From contig NW_026570227.1 of NCBI RefSeq assembly GCF_019649055.1, forward strand, positions 992,001 to 1,056,000: a stretch of DNA of 64,000 bases. Reading direction: 5' to 3'. Shown piece by piece: positions 1 to 10,402 of this stretch; positions within the stretch are counted from its first letter, which is position 1; each line of letters opens with the position of its first letter. The translations under genes were made by a program, and so were the position numbers. Source of the DNA: Paramacrobiotus metropolitanus. Taxonomy: Eukaryota > Tardigrada > Eutardigrada > Parachela > Macrobiotidae. Below the pieces are notes generated by a model. The model did no database searches and was not told where the DNA came from. It saw nothing but the letters and a program-made list of their open reading frames with translations.

Positions 1-1437
1 AGACTTCACCTTGGGAGCCTAATAGCTGATACTCCATCTGTACTTATCAGATCTCCAAAATCCATTTGTGAGCCCAGATCGCGCCCAAATCTCGCCGATT
101 ACAAGCCCGTAGTCTAGCGATTGTCTTGTTCTCATGGTAAACAGTACACATGGAAATCCGTTTGTACTTTATCGTATGATCGCATTCGAAAGCAGCGCTC
201 TAAATCTTTGTAACGAGTACAGTAGTGCTTTTCGTTCTATGGTAACCTGTAATCCTACATCATAGCATATCTCAAAGCGCAGTTAGCGGGAATTTCTTTT
301 TTTAAACAATTTTTTTTATTTAGGTATAAATTCGTAGCAACATAAGCACCGAATGAACTACTTACTCCCTTCAAAGTGATAGTCACGTACACTATTTTTA
401 ACACTACAAGGTATGCCTCGCGCTTCCGCACTCGGCCCTACCCCTTTGAAGGATAATATTAATTGACCACCCTATGATTTTCACTATATTTTAAAGATTC
501 GTAATATTATGTGCAGATTTAAAGATTAGTAATACTATTATTCTATGAAATATACTAAATTACGGGAACAATACGAAAGAACGAACGATAAACTGATATT
601 TCGACGATTTGGCTTCTCACGAAGGCTTATATAGTAGAATTTTTTTGAGTTTTGTTCCTCTGATTTTTGTTTTCCATCTGATTTTACAATTTTATAATCA
701 GATTCTTATATCTATATGCAGCATTTGTACTACATAGTACATAGTACATAGTACATAGTATGTATAAAAATTTAATATGTAACTACCGTACGCGATTAAT
801 TATTATTATTGAACCAACAGTAGTCCAACTGCACTTGGGAGACTTTTAAGGCTATTGGAATTTATTTTTGGCATTTTGAAAATTTTATACTTTTTTTGGT
901 TTGATTTCATGCGATAAAAGTTACTCATCTGCGAATCAAACCCAAGCTATACAGTTCAAAAGCCGAACGTATTACCCATCTGGCTATGGGCAGATTAACA
1001 TAATATGTTATATGTACGAGTATAATGCATGTAGTATAAACGGTGGCTTTAAAAGTACCCGGTTTAAATTATAGTGTTATTGCTAACAATTAAATTAAAT
1101 CTCTGCGCTGTTACGCCACGAATCACGAGGGCGTGCCGCATGTCGTTCAGTCGTTGATTGGGCCGTACTCTGTATATGGCGCACTTCCTACAGTAGAATA
1201 ATGCTGTTTACCGACGGTATAAGGCTCGTACTTGTACTCGTATAAGGTTTAGTTTACCGGTACCCACACGGTGCGATGTTGTTTAATAATGTTTAATGTA
1301 CCTCTGTACTTATAGTTACCTCCTTACGCAATTACGCAATTTGCATACGCAATTTGCCACATTGCACTTGAAACTGAATTATTGCTCCTAATAAATGCAA
1401 ATAACGCTTGTCGAAACCGAACGGTGATTTCAGCATA
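1..1437. other. Intergenic, no gene seen
   Basis: AT-rich sequence upstream of the first BTB gene. I see no coding stretch on either strand. A short tandem run of the heptamer TACATAG, about four copies, lies at 731-759. No promoter element can be assigned with confidence. Confidence 0.6.
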
Positions 1438-2384
1438 ATGAGTGAACCCGAAATGGAGAACCTGAATGTGACGGATGAACCAGCTCAGGACTCTGTTAAA
1501 ATCACACTGCGCATTGCGGGCAGTAAAGTGGTGTCCGTAGACAAAGGCACTTTGATGGCCGAGTCGGCATATTTCGCCACCATGTTCACGGAAAATGTCA
1601 AGGAGAGCGACCCAACCAGCTTTGAGCTGGAGCTACCGGACAGCGTTTGCCTGGATACGGTTGTTAAATTGGTCCAAAATCTGGGACACAAAAGTTTCAT
1701 GCTGTCCTTCGAACGGAAAGACGCCATTAAAGTTTGGATCGCGGCGAAATACCTGCAAATGGAGAAAGTCGAGAAAATGACTGCCGACATCCGGAAGATG
1801 TGATGAAGCGACCGGAAAACGCTTTTCGTCTGTGGCGGTTGGCCCGTCGCCGCGATATGCCGGATCTGGAAATGCTAGCCGTTGGAGCGATTTTCAAGAG
1901 CGATTTCCGTGGTGCTCGGTTTGCCCAGGTTCCTGTATCGTGTTATATGGAGTTTCTGCGGTGTTCTACTAAGGAGGTCATCGATCTGTTGACGCACGAC
2001 GATTTCATCGCGGAATCCGAAGACATGGTGTACCAGGTTCGTCCGCACGCATAAGTATGTTTAACTCTTACCAGGATTAGCTGAAGTTTGTTTAGAAAAC
2101 GGGTATATATATTAATTTGCTTAATATAATGTAAATTTATAATCTTAGGCCTTCTGATATCAGTGAAAGTGAAAACTTGCACTGCGAGAGATAAAATAAT
2201 GGTAATGCAAACGAGAACGTCACGTGTATTGCGGTACACGGTATTAAATTTTAACATAACTATGTAAGTATTGCACTTACATGTACAAATTGTACATGTA
2301 CCGGTATTTGGTGTCAATGTACCGCAGTACACGTTGCACAGTACGTGAACTTCTTATGACATCGAATGAGAATTCCAAAAGTTT

Positions 2385-2600
2385 TTTTTTCAAATTTTAG
2401 TATACATTTTGAAAGTTTTGGAATTGATGGTCAAAATTTAAAAATATCATGGAACTATGGTTCGGTGTAAAAGCAATCTTCAACAATCATACTTGTGTGC
2501 GTTCACAATGCAAAAAACCGAAGAGCATCAGTTCATAATGAGACTTTTGATACGCTCGAATACGTCTAAACTTTTACAAATTTCTAAGGAGGATGCAGTA
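2385..2600. repeat. Fold-back element fragment in intron 1 of gene A
   Basis: This stretch resembles the right arm of the large inverted-repeat element at 58177-58850. Shared blocks include GGTTCGGT, GAAGAGCATC and TTCATAATGAGACTTTTGAT, in the same order and similar spacing. It lies wholly inside intron 1 of BTB gene A. Confidence 0.6.
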
Positions 2601-3439
2601 TCATATTTAGTGCCCATGCACCGGGTAAATTTAATACCTTAATTTCCAATAATACGAAGAGTACGTACTTGAACATATTCAACGTGCTCACATTGCAGAC
2701 GATAATATCTTGGTGCATGCATGACCCGGCGGAACGGATGCAGCATGCGTATCGTCTTCTGCGTGAATGCATTGTGTGGGATCAGCTGGACATAGAACTG
2801 CTGACAGCCAGCGCCAGCGGACAACTGCACTATGTCCTGACGCGGATTTCGAAAGAACATAAACGGGGCCAGTTGGGTGGCGGAGCGTTACTAAAGCGGG
2901 GAGGGAAGAAAGAAGCCATCTTCTACCACATGCGAGAAGAACACCCACACCAGCTCCTCCGCTTTGACTTTGCCAGCAACGAACTGACCAAGCTGGACAC
3001 GCCTCTGCAGGCGGCGCTGGCTGAATGTTGGCCGCAGATTAAAGCAGATGGATTCGCTGTTGCTATCGGAAAGGAACTGGTCATCGGCACCAAACCGAAT
3101 TCCCAGGAAGGGCGTGACAATGGATTGATGGCGATCGACTGCATTACCGGCAGCCGACGCATTTTATTGGAGGGGTCTCCGTTTAACGACTGCATGTGCG
3201 TGGTCGCCATGGGTAGTCAAATCTATGGTGCGGCGAGTTCATCCGCTGAACACCAGTTAAGGTACTGTTACGATGTGGCCACGAGACGGCAGCGCCGAGC
3301 ATCCCAGATGCATATGCCGAAGTACACCATCAGAGTTTATAATTTGAATTACAAAAGGTGAGTCTTTTTATTAGTAGCGCACTTCGACGTTTTTTTGCAG
3401 TCCGGACACTTTAACAACATGTGTTCGCGATCCAGAGAC

Positions 3440-3495
3440 CAGCGAAACAGTATTCTCTGCGTTGTTCCACATTAGAAAACTTGATAAGTTTTATT
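3440..3495. repeat. Copy of hairpin-associated repeat in intron 2 of gene A
   Basis: The stretch around AGTATTCTCTGCGTTGTTCC followed by A-rich sequence and TTGATAA matches one arm and the downstream flank of the perfect hairpin at 62625-62680, with a few substitutions. It appears to be a dispersed repeat that has entered this intron. Confidence 0.5.
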
Positions 3496-4377
3496 AGTCT
3501 CGTACACAAGGTTGTTGAAAAATAATACATTTCAAACGATTTAGAGAATAGCATGTCTCTCGTGTCCGGTACGCGTTCATTATTGTGAAAATGTCCGGGA
3601 TGCGAGAAATTTCGAAGCCTGAACAATATTCTAAAGTATGTACCGAGGACTAAATCGATTTACACAATATACAGAGCATCCATGGAAGCCGTTCCTGTTG
3701 GTCGCCACATGATCTTCTTCTCGTCCGTCGGATCCGTTATGGGAAATAACAGTCATAATCCAGTGAGCGTGGCGGAGATGTACGATGTTCGTAGCAAGAA
3801 ATGGACCAAGTTCTTTGGTTGGGATAAGAGAAGGCATCTCCATCATCGGTGCGGGACGATCGTCTTCAACGGGTACATGTACATTACGGGTGGCTGCGTG
3901 GATGCCGAAGGGTTCCAGTGGGATTGGGAAACGAGCAGCCAAGCCGTAGCAACATGTTACCGTGTCTCACTGAGCAGCGACTACGCCCACCCGGAATCCA
4001 TCGCGAATCTGAACGTGGCGCGTTATAATCACTGCATCTTCATTAAGGAGGGAGAGATTTGGGTGTACGGCGGAACGACCCACGTTGACGGGGACAATCA
4101 GCGCAAGCGAGCGGTGACATCCTTCGAAAAGTATAATGCCAGAATTAATCTGTGGACTGTCGAGGATGTACCGATGACAGAGGAGCTGCAAGCGGGAGTG
4201 GCTGATGGAGATTATGCGCAGAAGACCGTCTGTGTGCCGCTGCAGTATAACCTTCAAGCGGCGTCCGGGGTATTGGATTTTAGCGACATTGAGGGATCTT
4301 CTGGGGTCAATGAACGTGAGGATACCGATGAAGATGACCATCATGATACCGAATGGCCAGCCGGTTTAGATGACTAA

Positions 4378-4863
4378 CGCGCTAGTAAAAAAAATACTAA
4401 GAATTTGACACATTGCTTGAGGTTTTCTTTGGTAAGTGTGTCATGACCCGTAATTGTTACTGTTGTGTTTTGTTTTTTGGGAGAGCTTTCTTGTCAAATT
4501 CCGCGGACTTTGTTATATTTCACTGAGGCATTTAAATGGTTTAATTCGATCGAATTTATCTGCATACTTCAAATTTTAAAACTGAACAAACGTTTCCTTA
4601 ATACTGAGCACTATCCTTTGTTGTAGATTTCTGATGAACTGTTTGACTGTTTTGTTATGTGCCGTGCTTTCGTTTATATGAAAGCACATTCTCTTCTGGT
4701 AGTCTACAACCTCGTGCAGGGTTGTCCTGATTGTTGTAGACGTTAAGCTGATTAAACAAACAAGACGCAGATAGTGGTTTGCATTTGGTATTGATTACTG
4801 CTAGCATTAATTTCATTAAATTTTGTCATGTTAATGCTTGTCGCAGCTAAAAGGTGTTCTGAC
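4378..4863. other. Spacer between BTB genes A and B
   Basis: It should hold the 3' UTR of gene A and the promoter of gene B. No ORF is credible. Just before gene B the sequence TGGTTTGCATTTGGTA resembles TGGTTGGTATTTGGTA before gene C, a remnant of the shared duplicated upstream region. Confidence 0.4.
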
Positions 4864-7251
4864 ATGATGGATCCCAAAACGAAGAAGTTGAAAACGGCGA
4901 ATGAACCGGACCAGAATTCTGTTCAGTTCCAGCTTAGAATGTATGTCAAAATGTTTCGGGCGCAAATCCGTATCTTAAATTTGAATCTCAGCTGTTTCTT
5001 TTTGTTTCGGAATGCAACGCTTGATAAAGTTTTCTGTAAGTGTGAACGTGCTAATATTCTTATTTCTTGTCCATTGTAGAGCCGACAGCGCAGTGCTGTC
5101 CGTGGACAAAGACGCTTTGACGGCCGAGTCAGCGTACTTCGCCAGCATGTTTGCGGGAAATTTCAAGGAAAGCGACTCCACCAACATTCAACTCCAACCA
5201 CCAGAAAACGTCTGCATGGAAGCGCTCGTCAAACTGGTGGAGAGCTTGGGCCAAAAAGATTCCCAGCTGACCTTTGAACGGAAAGACGCGGTAAAAGTGT
5301 GGATGGCCGCTAAATATCTGCAAGCGGAGAAGGCCGAGAAAATGGCGGCCAAAATTTTGCATGACCTCATGAAGCAGCCGGAACACGCCTACCGTCTGTG
5401 GCGATTGGCCCGTCGCGACACGTTGCCGGATCTGGAGACGTGGGCAGTTAGAGTGGTTATGAGGAGCCTGCGTGGTGGCAAACTGCCTCAATTTCCTAAT
5501 CCTTGCCAGTCGCAGTTCTTGAACTGCTCAGTTGATGAGCTTATTGATCTGCTGACACACGATGAATTTGTTCCGGATTCTGAAGCCACGGCGTATAAGG
5601 TTGGCATGTGCAGCTCAGTACGCCTATAGGATCATGCTTGACCTTTTAAATCTGAATCGTTTTAGGTAGTAGAGACGCGAATGCTGATATTGTCATATTG
5701 ATGGTTTTTGCTTAATAAACCCTGGTTTGACCTTTAACCGATCTTGGTTTACATCGCCGTTACAGAATGCGCAAACTTTTATTCCATTGAGATGGCAGTG
5801 AAAGTGAGAAATTTTGCAGATGATAGTGTGGTGGTGCGCGCATGACCAAACGGAACGAATGCGGCACGCGTATCGTCTTCTAAGTGGATGCGTTGTGTGG
5901 GACAATCTGGATATGGAGCTGCTGACTGCCACCGCCAGCGGACCATTGGAGGAGCGCTCACGCGGATTTCGGAAGAGCGACGTTGTGGCCAGATGGTTGG
6001 CGGAGTGGGGTTAAAGCGGGCAGCGAAGCAAGAGGCAATCTTCTACCACATGCGCGAAGGACATCCGCATCAGCTTCTCCGTTTCGACTTTGCCCGCAAC
6101 GAGCTGACCAAGCTGGACACGTCGCTGCAGGGTACGTTAGCCGAAAATTGGCCGCAGATTAAAGCGGATGGTTTCGCGGTGGCCGTTGGCCGGGAGTTGA
6201 TCGTGGGCGCTAAATCGAATGCACGGGAAGATGAAATGATAGCGATGGACTGCATTACCGGAAGCCCGCGCGTTTTACTAGAAGGATCCCTTTTTAATGA
6301 CTGCATCTGTGTGGTGGCGGTGGGCAGCCAAATTTATGGTGTTCTTTCCAACTGTGATTTACATTTTCCTAAGCACTGGTACTCTTTCGATGTGACCACG
6401 GGACAGCTGCGCCGAGCGTCGCAGATGCCGAAGTATAACCGACGTGTTCCTTACATCCGGTAAGACCATTGTGATAGGTTCGCCTGCAAAAAATATTAGT
6501 ACCAGAACAGAAAGAACCGCTCATTTAATTGTTATTAGTAAAAGTTTAAAACAAGTAATAATGTGCAGAGAATCCATGGAAGCCTTTCCTATTGGCCGCG
6601 ACCGGATCTTCTTCTTCTCCGTCGGATCCTTTCAATCACTGTACCAGAATGATCCAACCAGTGTGGTAGAGATGTACGACATTCGCAGCAACAAGTGGAC
6701 AAAGCGGACAGAATGGGAAGACAAAAGCCGATTCCATTATTGGTGCGCGACAATCGTTTTCAACGGCTATCTGTACATTACGGGCGGCTGCGGGGATTGC
6801 GCGGCAGTGGCAACATGTTGCCGAGTCTCACTGAGTGATTACTGCCCCAAACCGGAACCCATCGCGGATCTGAACGTGGCGCATTATCACCATTGCATCT
6901 TCATCAAGGATGGTCAGATTTGGGTATACGGCGGAACGACCTACGTCGACGGGGACAATCGGCGCAAGCGCCCTCTATTGTCCTTCGAGAGATACAATGC
7001 TGAAGGGAATAAGTGGACCATGGTGGATGACCAACAACCTGCAAGCGGAATTGGCTGGGGATGATTATGCACAGAAAACCGTTTATGTACCGCTGCAGCA
7101 TAATCTTTCGGCGATGCGTGCGGTTACTAGCGACATTGAGGGGTTTTATGACGACGATGAAAGTGATTTTTTAGAAGGAGACGATGCAGATGGCTCGGAT
7201 GATGAAGATGACAATGGTAATAGCGAATGGCCATCCGGTTTAGATGACTGA
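4864..7251 (+). pseudogene. BTB-BACK-Kelch paralogue B, two frameshifts
   Basis: Four exons: 4864-4940, 5080-5599, 5820-6459 and 6569-7251. The start is one of the two adjacent ATGs at 4864 and 4867; an upstream in-frame ATG exists at 4828. BTB (AESAYFASMF) and BACK (YRLWRLARR, then WWCAHDQTERMRHAYRLL) are followed by Kelch repeats (YITGG, IWVYGGT) and an acidic tail ending WPSGLDD. Intron 1 (4941-5079, GTATGT to TTGTAG, phase 2) is absent from paralogue A at the same codon. Two lesions break the frame. About one base is lost near 5945-5960, moving LEERSRGF out of frame, and about eight bases are lost near 7030, before the block ELAGDDYAQKTV. One Kelch loop also lacks roughly fifteen residues in frame. 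A Cullin-3 adaptor role is a family inference; this copy is probably not functional. Confidence 0.8.
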
Positions 7252-8050
7252 TGCGATAGGCTGTAAATAGTTTTACGTTCGGTTTTCATTTATACAGATG
7301 TCCGTGTTGAACACAAGTACAGATGCTTCAGTTTACTTCCTCTTTTTTGTGTTGCGCCTCTGTACGTCGTATTTTACGTTACAGAGGCCCTGGGTGGCTG
7401 CAAGCAGACCTAGGGCATTTTCGTGTCCCTTAAACTTGTGAAAATACAGTACTGTATTTACACGATTTTAAGGCTCAGAGGAATCCCCTGGACTTCCCAC
7501 ACTAGATATCGGTTCCTTTAACATCAATTGAGCCGACGAATAGTGCGGGCAGGCCAGGGGATTCCTCTGAACCTTAAAATCGTACAAACTCGGAGGCTCC
7601 ACTGACCCTTAATATCGTGTAAATACAGTACTTGCACACTGATTATTTTACTACCTACGTTGATGAATCTGTTTCGATCGAGTAAAACGTTCCATCAGTA
7701 CGCGTACCCGTAGCTTAAGCATCCTGATTTTAACCAAACTAACATCACGTCACAAGGTCGGCCACAGAAATTAATTGTTGTTTTACCATCAGACCAGAGG
7801 ACATTCTAACACCGGCGTTTTGCTGTATCACCTGCCCAGTTTTAACGCGTCAGTTATTAAACATACGAGCCCAGAATAGCTTGTATATTATAAGTGTTAT
7901 AAGTAGCCCAGAATCCGGCGTATGGGGAAATCAATATCAAATCACTTCTGTCAATGGGATACAGCCATTGCATATTTTATTTCTTTGAAATAGTTTGAAT
8001 GAGCGCAATTCTTAGTTTGCAGCTTTGTGGTTGGTATTTGGTACGGTTTA
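7252..8050. other. Spacer between BTB genes B and C, with MITE-like repeats
   Basis: No credible ORF. The middle part, 7427-7632, holds inverted repeats described separately. The rest probably contains the 3' UTR of gene B and the upstream region of gene C. Confidence 0.5.
7427..7632. repeat. Nested inverted repeats (MITE-like)
   Basis: Arms of about 32 bp, at 7460-7491 and 7554-7585, are inverted copies carrying GATTTTAAGG and AGGAATCCCCTGG. Outer inverted blocks AGTACTGTATTTACACGAT and ATCGTGTAAATACAGTACT frame them. Directly upstream, CCCTTAAACTTGTGAAAATA (from 7427) is the right-end sequence of the separate element at 54929-55076. This suggests two related MITEs inserted side by side. 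Confidence 0.6.
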
Positions 8051-9461
8051 ATGCTGGCAGTGAACTCGAAAAGTGATATACTGGGTTCGAAAACGAAGAA
8101 GCTCAAGAGTAAAGACGGTGAATGCGTTGTTGAAGCGGGCCGCCAAGAAAGAGGCCATCTTCTACCACATGCGCGAAGGACATCCGCATCAGCTCCTCTG
8201 CTTCGACTTTGTCCGCAACGAACTGACCAAGCTGGACGCACCGTTGCAGGCGGCGCTGGCAGAATGTTGGCCACAGATCAAAGCTGACGGATTCGCTGTT
8301 GCCGTCGGAACGGAACTTATCGTCGTCAACAAGTCGAATTCGGAAACATGGCGAGACAGTGACCTACTCGTGGCGATTGATTGCATCACCGGTAGCAGAC
8401 GCACTCTCCTGAAGGGATTACCGCTCGGCGAATGCATCTGCGCTGTCTCAGTGGGCAGCCAAATCTATGTAGCCTCTTCTAAACATTGGTACTGTTTTGA
8501 TGTGGCCAGCGGACACTTACGCTATGCTTCCAAGCTACCGTACCACAGGACCTATGCCAGATATGGTGACGGCATCTTGCTGTACTCCCGGTAAGCCTCG
8601 CTTTGGTAGGATTCGTGATATACGAATATTACTGCAGAAGTGTAAAGAATACCGATACTTTTCTCTGTAATTATCTGTATATATCGGTGATCAACGTCGT
8701 CAGTTTATAGGGCATCCATGGAACCATTCCCCATTGGTCGCGACATGATCTTCTTCTCGTCGGTTGGGTCGGTTGATGCGAAACACGATTACAATCCGGA
8801 AAGCGTGGTGGAAATGTACGACATCCGTAGCAACAAATGGGAGAAGCGTTCCGGCTGGAATGACGAAAAGCTATTCCATCACAGCTGCGGAACGATTGTC
8901 TTCCAAGGTTATGTGTACATCGCAGGCGGCCGTGTCGATGCGGGGGGATTTTCGTGGGGTTGGGAAGCTAGTAGCCAGGCGGTGGCAGCATGTCACCGTG
9001 TCGCACTGAACGACCCCTACAAAGGCCCGGAATCCATCGCGAATCTGAACGTAGCCCGTTACCAACACTGCATCTGCATCAAAGACGGACAGATTTGGGT
9101 GTACGGCGGAACGACCCACGTTGAGGGGGACAAACAGCGGAAACGGGCGCTGATGTCCTTCGAGAGATACAACGTGGATACCAACCAGTGGAGCTTGATT
9201 GATGTGCCGATGACGAAGGAACTGCAAGCGGAAGTGGCGGGTGGTGATTACGCGCAGAAGACTGTCTGCCTGCCGTTGCAGCATCAGGGGCCGGCGGTCT
9301 GTGAGGTTGCTTATAACTTCAAAAAACGGTATTCTGAGGGCGAAGCGAAGGGGTATGACGTTTACGTTCAACATGAGGATGGTTCCGGAACCGATGAAGA
9401 TGATTTGGAAAATGGAGATAACAGTCGTAATACCGTATGGCCGGCGAGTTTAGATGACTAA
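8051..9461 (+). pseudogene. BTB-Kelch paralogue C, BTB/BACK deleted
   Basis: Two exons, about 8051-8590 and 8711-9461, joined by a phase-2 intron at the same place as in A and B. The first codons (LMLAVNSK, TKKLKS) match the beginning of paralogue B exon 1. Near 8121-8127 the sequence jumps straight to the middle of the Kelch exon (LKRAAKKEAIFYHMREGHPH), skipping about 1.1 kb: the BTB domain, BACK and two introns. The two parts are in different frames, so the ATG at 8051 does not read into Kelch, and the Kelch ORF begins at a GTG. The Kelch half itself is intact, with YIAGG, IWVYGGT and an acidic tail ending WPASLDD. A possible AATAAA polyadenylation signal lies at 9506-9511. Best read as a deletion pseudogene unless an unseen upstream exon supplies a start. 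Confidence 0.75.
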
Positions 9462-10067
9462 TTATGGGCTGTGATTAGAATATACGAGTTTTATGTTCTC
9501 TCTGAAATAAATCGACTGATGGCCAGTTATTAGTACCGTTTAGTATCGCGAAATTTGTGAATCTGTTTTACGCTCTTTTCAGTACTTTTTTACGTTTTTT
9601 GTTGCGGGGCGATTCACTTTATGTGAATAAAGAAAGAAGCGGAATAAAATGGACAGTCCGCTTCTGGCTCCAAGCAAGGGAACAGTGTGCTCAGCGGAGC
9701 CACCCGCCGGTGAGTCTCCCTGATTATACAGTAATCTAATAAATTAAATATAATTTCCTGGGCTCGTTATGTGCTTGTTTTCATTTACGACATTCGTTAT
9801 TACATCTCGAACTGATAATTGTTGGGAAGAAAATCAAGAAATATTACAATCGGATTATAATTATTACCGTGGTCCATTTTATTACCGTGGTTTACGAGTA
9901 TACTCTTGTCGACTGCCGCTTGTCAAACACACGTCCGCGCTAGAAATCGAGAAGTCGTTCGGTTTTGTATAATTATAATTATACTCACAATTATTCATAA
10001 TTATAATTATTCTAATTAATTATTATAATATCGTAATTATAATTGTTCTAATTAATTATTATAATTA
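9462..10067. other. Spacer, AT-rich towards the Helitron-like array
   Basis: No gene seen. From about 9960 the sequence is nearly pure A/T and includes two similar blocks of about 40 bp built around TCTAATTAATTATTATAAT. The 21-bp stretch at 9975-9995 recurs exactly on the far side of the array (17931-17951). Confidence 0.5.
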
Positions 10068-10402
10068 TCCTATATATTAAAGCAGAACCGTGATTCCGGA
10101 ACGCTCCTGCCTCCAAAACGTTCTGATTGGCCAGAACCAGCCGAACCTTTCTGATTGGCCAGAACCCGCCTAGCGGGTTTTAAGCTTTTACAGCCACTTA
10201 AACCTGTGCTTTTGCGCGTGTGTTCTTACCAAGTTTCCGAAACTTAGTACCTTCACCTGTGAAAACCTTCGCCTGATAAACCGGATCCCAGCTTCAGCAC
10301 TGCTTCTTACTAAGCTTCCAAACATTAGTTCTTTAAGAAACCTGATAACTTTAATTTACTTACCGGTACCGTCTTTTAAAATTAAGCCTTTAGTAACCGA
10401 AA

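Larger units (their letters stand above)
1438..4377 (+). pseudogene. BTB-BACK-Kelch paralogue A, one frameshift
   Basis: Three exons: 1438-2036, 2699-3357 and 3675-4377. The start is the ATG at 1438; the longer ORF begins at a TTG. Exon 1 encodes a BTB fold (motif AESAYFATMF) and the start of a BACK domain (FRLWRLARR, LIDLLTHD-like). Exon 2 completes BACK (ISWCMHDPAERMQHAYRLL) and begins the Kelch part; exon 3 carries Kelch blades (YITGG, IWVYGGT) and an acidic tail ending WPAGLDD. Such proteins usually act as substrate adaptors of Cullin-3 ubiquitin ligases; that role is inferred from the family. Intron 1 is phase 0 (AG/GTTCGT), intron 2 phase 2 (AG/GTGAGT). Compared with paralogue B one base is missing near 1798-1802, so the reading ends at TGA 1801 while BACK continues in another frame. 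The site is not a homopolymer, so a true mutation is more likely than a base-calling error. With that base the length would be about 653 residues. Confidence 0.8.
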
